DNA of 8,554 nt from an uncultured Eubacteriales bacterium (GTDB taxonomy: Bacteria > Bacillota > Clostridia > Peptostreptococcales > Anaerovoracaceae). Each line of letters begins with the position of its first letter. Positions within the stretch are counted from its first letter, which is position 1. Under the pieces are notes generated by a model, which searched no databases, was not told the origin of the DNA, and saw nothing but the letters and a program-made list of their open reading frames with translations. Below, piece after piece: positions 4,672 to 8,554 of this stretch. A program made the translations under genes and the position numbers. The stretch covers positions 1-8,554 of the forward strand of contig CADBSP010000119.1 of assembly GCA_902797405.1 (NCBI GenBank). Reading direction: 5' to 3'.

Positions 4672-6525
4672 TTCCCTTGCATTCCTAATGGCAGTTTCCG
4701 TGATTTCTTCACCGCCAAGGAGTCTTGCAATTTCAGTCACTTTTGATTCCGAGTCGAGTTTTTCAATATGAGTATAAGTTTTACTCTCATCGGATTCCTT
4801 GTAAATGCGATAACTTTGATCCGATTTCGCAGCTATCTGGGGTAAATGTGTTATGCAAATAACCTGATGGTTTTTCGATATTTCGCAGAGTTTTCGGCCC
4901 ACAACAGCTGCTGTTTTTCCGGAGATTCCCTGATCGATTTCATCAAAGATCAAAGTCGGAACCCCATCGTAATCAGCTGTAATGTTTTTTATCGCCAGCA
5001 TGATACGGCTGATTTCTCCTCCGGATGATGTTTTTACTAATGGCTTAAGCGGTTCTCCAACATTGGTTGTTATTAGGATTTCTGCTTTCTCCAAACCATT
5101 TTCGCCTGGTATTATTCTCGTTCCGCCTGATGCATTATTATTTTTGGCTTCTTCGCGACCAGTTTCCTTCTTATCATTTGTCTTAACATTTGCAGGTTCT
5201 GTTTCCTTCTGCTCATTTGTCTTAACATTTGGGATTAGCTGGATTTCCAAATTCGCCTCTGAAAAATTCAAGTCCTTAAGCTCGGCAAGTATCTTTGTTT
5301 TAAGCTCTATCGCACTTTTCTTCCGCGCCTCGGAAAGCTTTTTTCCAACCTCTAGAAGTTTTAACCTGGCTTCATCATACTCTTTCTTTAGTCGCTCTTT
5401 TTCAACATCAAAGTTTTCAATCTGAGCCAATTCCTTTTTTATCTTATCCCTGTATTTAAGCACTGCTTCCAGATCGTCGATTTCATCTTTCGATTGCTTT
5501 CTCCCTGCAGCAGAATACTTCTTTTTTAAACTATCTAAGGCATTTAGTCGCTCTATAATCGAATCTATTTCACCGGGATCAAAGACGAGCTTATCCATGA
5601 TATCGCTCATGCCCCTACTTACGTCTTCCAGGCGATAATATATATCTCTAGTCTCTTCCAGAAGACTGTTAATCTCATCGGAGTATTCCGAGATTTCTTC
5701 CAAACTTGAAACCGTATTGCCAAGAGCCTCATAAGCTCCTGCTCCGAATCTGCCAAGATTCGATGATGAACCTCCTCCATTAATACTCTCATAAGCATCC
5801 TTGGCTGAAGCAAAAATCTTCTCTGAATTCTGAAGAAGCGATAACCTCTCAGAAAGGTCTCCGTCTTCGCCAACTAAAGGATTTACGCTTTCAATTTCCT
5901 TTAACTCAAATTTATAAAAGTCTTGTTTACGATCATTTTCGGATTCCAGAGTAAGTAAATCCGATAGTCTTTTTCTGGATTCTAAAAATGTGCGATACTT
6001 ATTAGAGTATTCATCTTTAATTGAACCAATAATCTTTGCATGATACCCATCCACCAGGTCTATATGTGTTTCCGGGTCGAGCAAAGACTGGTTGTCGTAT
6101 TGTCCATGAATGTCCGCAATTTCTCTACACTTTGCAGCGAGCTGAGCTAAGGTTACTGTCTCTCCGTTCAGCTTACAAAGATTCTTACCGGAAGCATTTA
6201 CCTCACGGTAAATAACAATCTCTTCAAGTTCACCATTGGAAACCCTGGATTTCGCATCACCTTCATTAACACAGTCTTCAGATTCGGCATCACCAACAGT
6301 ATAAATCTTTTTCGGCAGTGTAGCAGTAAGCTCCACTATCGCCCGTTCTCTTCCATTTCGAACATAAGAAGAATCAGCCCTGCTGCCAAGAGCAAGGCTG
6401 ATAGCTGTGATTAATATCGATTTTCCACTTCCCGTTTCTCCTGTAATAATAGATAATCCTTCATGGAAATCCACATCCACATTATCTATAATTGCGAAGT
6501 CACGTATAGAAATATGGTCTATCAT
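4657..6525 (-). CDS. recN: DNA repair protein RecN (SMC-like ATPase)
   Basis: RecN is a cytoplasmic SMC-like ATPase recruited early to double-strand breaks. The 622-residue protein has the expected split ATPase. The N-terminal lobe has MIDHISIRDFAIID, Walker A GETGSGKS (29-36) and the HGQYDNQSLLD segment (140-150). A long charged helical region follows (about 165-410, probably the coiled coil). The C-terminal lobe has signature SSGGEISR (500-507), Walker B LIFDEID (525-531), GISGKTA and THLPQIAA (559-566). It is about 45-70 residues longer than B. subtilis (576) or E. coli (553) RecN. The extra length is mainly a Lys/Glu/Asn-rich insert at about 432-476 built on a 13-residue repeat, plus a smaller acidic one near 74-102. 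The ATG 6523-6525 is family-typical; AGAAG overlapping the argR stop is its weak ribosome binding site. It follows argR by 10 bp and is probably co-transcribed. Confidence 0.97.
   Translation of the reverse strand: MIDHISIRDFAIIDNVDVDFHEGLSIITGETGSGKSILITAISLALGSRADSSYVRNGRERAIVELTATLPKKIYTVGDAESEDCVNEGDAKSRVSNGELEEIVIYREVNASGKNLCKLNGETVTLAQLAAKCREIADIHGQYDNQSLLDPETHIDLVDGYHAKIIGSIKDEYSNKYRTFLESRKRLSDLLTLESENDRKQDFYKFELKEIESVNPLVGEDGDLSERLSLLQNSEKIFASAKDAYESINGGGSSSNLGRFGAGAYEALGNTVSSLEEISEYSDEINSLLEETRDIYYRLEDVSRGMSDIMDKLVFDPGEIDSIIERLNALDSLKKKYSAAGRKQSKDEIDDLEAVLKYRDKIKKELAQIENFDVEKERLKKEYDEARLKLLEVGKKLSEARKKSAIELKTKILAELKDLNFSEANLEIQLIPNVKTNEQKETEPANVKTNDKKETGREEAKNNNASGGTRIIPGENGLEKAEILITTNVGEPLKPLVKTSSGGEISRIMLAIKNITADYDGVPTLIFDEIDQGISGKTAAVVGRKLCEISKNHQVICITHLPQIAAKSDQSYRIYKESDESKTYTHIEKLDSESKVTEIARLLGGEEITETAIRNARELIGV
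5162..5231. repeat. 39-bp in-frame tandem duplication inside recN
   Basis: Bases 5162-5192 and 5201-5231 are the same 31-bp sequence with two adjacent mismatches, at a period of 39 bp (13 codons). In protein they give NVKTNEQKET (433-442) and NVKTNDKKET (446-455), joined by EPA. The 39-bp period preserves the reading frame. Confidence 0.9.
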
Positions 6526-6535
6526 AACATTTCTT

Positions 6536-6997
6536 CTATTTGGCGCGTCTATTGAGCATATTATTGAATATGGATAATATTTCTTCTACATTTGAATCAT
6601 CGTCAATGACTACTAGAAGAGTATTGTCACCGGCAATAGAACCAACCAAATGAGGAAGTCCAATATTATCAATAGCCTCTCCGGCAGCCGCGCCGCAGCC
6701 GGAGAGAGTTTTGATTATTATCAGATTTTTCGCAGAAGAGAATCCGGTTATTGTTTCCCTGAAAATCTTCACAAATCTATCTGATATTGGTGTGTCTTGC
6801 TGAGTGCTAACAGCGTATTTATATTTCCCATTTGGGGAAAGCACCTTAACAAGCTGTAATTCCTTTATGTCTCTGGAAATAGTGGCTTGAGTTACATTGA
6901 ATCCCTGTGCCCTAAGCATGGATGCCAGTTTTTCCTGAGTCTCAATTTCATTATTGGTAATGAGTTCTAGTATTTTATTCTGCCTGGAATATCTCAT
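6536..6997 (-). CDS. argR: Arginine repressor ArgR/AhrC
   Basis: ArgR is the hexameric, arginine-responsive DNA-binding protein that represses arginine biosynthesis and can activate catabolism. The 153-residue length is normal. The N-terminal winged helix (1-70) begins MRYSRQNKILELI and has the recognition-helix segment VTQATISRDIKELQLVK (35-51) and the wing GKYKYAV (57-63). After a linker, the oligomerisation and arginine-binding domain (about 75-153) carries GSIAGDNTLLVV (119-130). Many homologues have GDD where this has GDN (123-125), so one acidic side chain in that loop is replaced by Asn; arginine binding may still be normal. Another unusual feature is a GC-rich stretch encoding SGCGAAAGEA (99-108). 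ATG 6995-6997 has AAAGGAG (7004-7010) 6 nt upstream. Pairing with recN is common in Firmicutes. I saw no convincing promoter in the 68-bp gap after gltA, so read-through from gltA is possible. Confidence 0.96.
   Translation of the reverse strand: MRYSRQNKILELITNNEIETQEKLASMLRAQGFNVTQATISRDIKELQLVKVLSPNGKYKYAVSTQQDTPISDRFVKIFRETITGFSSAKNLIIIKTLSGCGAAAGEAIDNIGLPHLVGSIAGDNTLLVVIDDDSNVEEILSIFNNMLNRRAK
6677..6706. repeat. Perfect GC-rich inverted repeat inside argR
   Basis: CTCTCCGGC (6677-6685) and GCCGGAGAG (6698-6706) are exact reverse complements separated by 12 GC-rich bases. The stretch lies within codons for about residues 98-107 of ArgR. Neither strand shows a long T-tract after it (AGTTTTG on plus, GCTATTG on minus), so it is not called a terminator. 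Confidence 0.85.
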
Positions 6998-7065
6998 GTG
7001 AAACTCCTTTTGCCTAAACCTGAGCTACTTATCAAAACAATTCAATCAAGACTTTTAAGGGATTA

Positions 7066-8481
7066 TTACTTGGCTGACAGATATTCGTCAATAGCCTTTG
7101 CTGCCACTTTTCCTGCACCCATAGCTGAAATAACTGTGGCTGCGCCTGTAACTGCGTCACCTCCGGCGTATACAGCATTTCTGGATGTCAGACCATCTTC
7201 ATTAACGATGATGCCACCATGCTTGTTAACTTCCAAGCCCTCTGTAGTATCTTTGATAAGTGGGTTTGGAGATGTTCCGATAGACATTACAACTGCATCA
7301 ACATCGAGTTCGTATTCTGAACCTTCAATTGGAACAGGACGACGTCTACCCTTTTCATCAGGTTCACCTAATTCCATCTTCTGGATCTTAATTCCCTTTA
7401 CAAATCCATTCTTTGGATCCATGCGATCATCAGGATTCTCGTATCCAAGGATTTCTACTGGGTTCCTGAGAATGTGGAAGTCAACACCTTCTTCGATTGC
7501 GTGTTCAACTTCTTCTGCTCTGGCTGGAAGTTCTTCCATGGAACGACGATATACCAGGTATACATGCTCCGCACCAAGTCTAAGAGCTGTTCTGGCTGCG
7601 TCCATAGCTACGTTTCCGCCGCCAACTACAGCAACCTTGCCGCCCTTCATGATCGGTGTTGCTGTCTTTCCTTCATCCAGATAAGCCTTCATGAGATTGG
7701 ATCTGGTGAGGAATTCGTTAGCGGAATATACACCCTTAAGGCTCTCACCCGGAATATTCATGAAGCTTGGAAGGCCTGCGCCTGATCCTACGAATACAGC
7801 CTCAAATCCCATATCAAAGAGCTCATCGATTGTAAGTGTCTTACCAATTACTACGTTTGTTTCAACATCTACGCCGAGGTCTTTTAGACCGTCTACTTCC
7901 TTTGCTACAATTGCCTTTGGAAGTCTGAATTCTGGAATACCGTATACAAGTACGCCGCCTGCTGTATGAAGAGCTTCAAAGATTGAAACCTTATATCCCT
8001 TCTTAGCAAGGTCACCTGCACATGTAAGTCCCGAAGGACCGGCACCAACGATTGCTACTTTATGACCGTTTGGTTCAGGTGGAACTGCAGCTTCCTTAAC
8101 ATTTTCGTTATGCCAGTCAGCTACGAATCTTTCCAAACGACCAATTCCTACAGGCTCATTCTTAATTCCAAGTGTGCACTTTGATTCGCACTGAGTTTCC
8201 TGTGGGCATACTCTTCCGCATACTGCAGGAAGTGAAGAATCCTGGCTTATTACCTGATATGCACCTTCATAATCTTTTTCTTTGATCTTTGTTATAAACT
8301 CAGGAATACTGATATTTACAGGGCATCCGGCGACACAAGGTTTATTCTTACAATTGAGGCATCTTTCAGCCTCAGCAACTGCTGTTTCCTCAGAATAGCC
8401 CAGAGCAACTTCGTTAAAGTTCTTCGCTCTTTCTTTAGCATCCTGGGTGGGCATCTCATGTTTATTTGGAATAATTGCCAT
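7066..8481 (-). CDS. gltA: NADPH-dependent glutamate synthase small-subunit homologue (GltA/NfnB type)
   Basis: This is an FAD- and NADP(H)-binding iron-sulfur oxidoreductase of 471 residues, typical of the family. Cysteines 41, 44, 49, 53 and 88, 92, 98, 102 form the N-terminal cluster-binding region for [4Fe-4S] centres. An FAD-type Rossmann motif VAIVGAGPSGL lies at 142-152, an NADP-type motif VAVVGGGNVAMDAAR at 283-297, and the closing FAD motif AGGDAVTGAATV at 439-450. Such proteins are usually annotated as glutamate synthase small subunit. Here the upstream partner is an nfnA-like gene and no glutamate synthase large subunit is visible, so the more likely role is the large subunit of electron-bifurcating NADH-dependent ferredoxin:NADP oxidoreductase (NfnAB). 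That role is inference from the last 19 codons of the neighbour plus this architecture. ATG 8479-8481 follows TAAGGAGG (8488-8495) by 6 nt. Confidence 0.93.
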   Translation of the reverse strand: MAIIPNKHEMPTQDAKERAKNFNEVALGYSEETAVAEAERCLNCKNKPCVAGCPVNISIPEFITKIKEKDYEGAYQVISQDSSLPAVCGRVCPQETQCESKCTLGIKNEPVGIGRLERFVADWHNENVKEAAVPPEPNGHKVAIVGAGPSGLTCAGDLAKKGYKVSIFEALHTAGGVLVYGIPEFRLPKAIVAKEVDGLKDLGVDVETNVVIGKTLTIDELFDMGFEAVFVGSGAGLPSFMNIPGESLKGVYSANEFLTRSNLMKAYLDEGKTATPIMKGGKVAVVGGGNVAMDAARTALRLGAEHVYLVYRRSMEELPARAEEVEHAIEEGVDFHILRNPVEILGYENPDDRMDPKNGFVKGIKIQKMELGEPDEKGRRRPVPIEGSEYELDVDAVVMSIGTSPNPLIKDTTEGLEVNKHGGIIVNEDGLTSRNAVYAGGDAVTGAATVISAMGAGKVAAKAIDEYLSAK

Positions 8482-8487
8482 AATGCG

Positions 8488-8495
8488 CCTCCTTA
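8488..8495 (-). promoter_or_regulatory. Ribosome binding site of gltA overlapping the upstream stop codon
   Basis: TAAGGAGG on the minus strand contains the stop codon of the upstream gene (8493-8495) as its first three bases and lies 6 nt before the gltA ATG. This near-perfect Shine-Dalgarno placed on the preceding stop suggests translational coupling and matched output of the two subunits. Confidence 0.85.
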
Positions 8496-8554
8496 TGCGT
8501 TCTTAAACAGATTGCAGGCATCTTCATAAGCGTGCTTCTCAAATTCAGCATACA
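8493..8554 (-). CDS. C-terminal end of a ferredoxin-NADP reductase alpha-subunit-like protein (window edge)
   Basis: Only the last 19 codons and the stop are in the window; the gene continues past the edge. The tail reads YAEFEKHAYEDACNLFKNA. This resembles the C-terminus of the sulfide dehydrogenase/dihydroorotate dehydrogenase electron-transfer-like subunit (NfnA, small subunit of NADH-dependent ferredoxin:NADP oxidoreductase), which in Clostridia usually sits directly before the gltA/nfnB homologue. The stop lies inside the gltA ribosome binding site and only 11 bp before its ATG, which fits a two-gene complex operon. The assignment depends mostly on this context, because no cofactor-binding motif is visible in so short a piece. 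Confidence 0.65.
   Translation of the reverse strand, partial: YAEFEKHAYEDACNLFKNA

Noticed and set aside
4982..5425. Open frame of 147 codons on the plus strand, antisense to recN
   Set aside because: It is a Ser/Phe-rich shadow of the recN insert and coiled-coil region, with no motif and no start signal.
6998..7065. ARG box or promoter between gltA and argR
   Set aside because: The gap has TTGATT-like pieces but no properly spaced -10, and no palindromic ARG-box pair that I could support.
6998..7684. Long open frame (228 codons) on the plus strand, antisense to gltA
   Set aside because: It lies wholly opposite a well-supported gene, has no recognisable domain or good ribosome binding site, and looks like a by-product of gltA codon use.

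Overview
The window looks like chromosomal core sequence from a low-to-moderate G+C Firmicute in the Clostridia. Gene order, lipobox style, AT-rich intergenic regions, AGGAGG-type ribosome binding sites and an NfnAB-type pair suggest Lachnospiraceae; the family-level call is inference. Every gene I can support lies on the minus strand, so transcription runs from high to low coordinates. No mobile element, CRISPR array, tRNA or rRNA was found.

In transcription order: (1) the last 19 codons of a protein resembling the ferredoxin-NADP reductase alpha subunit (nfnA-like), then the full NADPH-dependent glutamate synthase small-subunit homologue (gltA/nfnB). (2) argR and recN, a pair often adjacent in Firmicutes, 10 bp apart. 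(3) A small lipoprotein gene forming its own unit: its promoter -35 box lies inside the end of recN and a strong intrinsic terminator follows it. (4) The Holliday-junction and queuosine cluster ruvC-ruvA-ruvB-queA, then tgt, cut by the window edge after 45 codons.

RuvAB branch-migrates Holliday junctions and RuvC cuts them. RecN acts earlier in double-strand-break repair. QueA and Tgt make the queuosine precursor in tRNA. The clearest regulatory signal is a near-consensus Gram-positive LexA box placed inside the spacer of a good sigma-A promoter upstream of ruvC, which suggests SOS control of the cluster.

I see no convincing new multi-gene system. The oddest feature is that several housekeeping proteins are longer than their families. 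QueA carries three Asn/Ser-rich inserts, one with a Cys cluster. RecN carries a charged insert built on a 39-bp tandem duplication, and RuvB has a polar C-terminal tail. argR also contains a perfect GC-rich inverted repeat within its coding sequence. All gaps between genes are under 300 bases; the largest, between the lipoprotein gene and ruvC (269 bases), holds the terminator and the ruvC promoter/operator.
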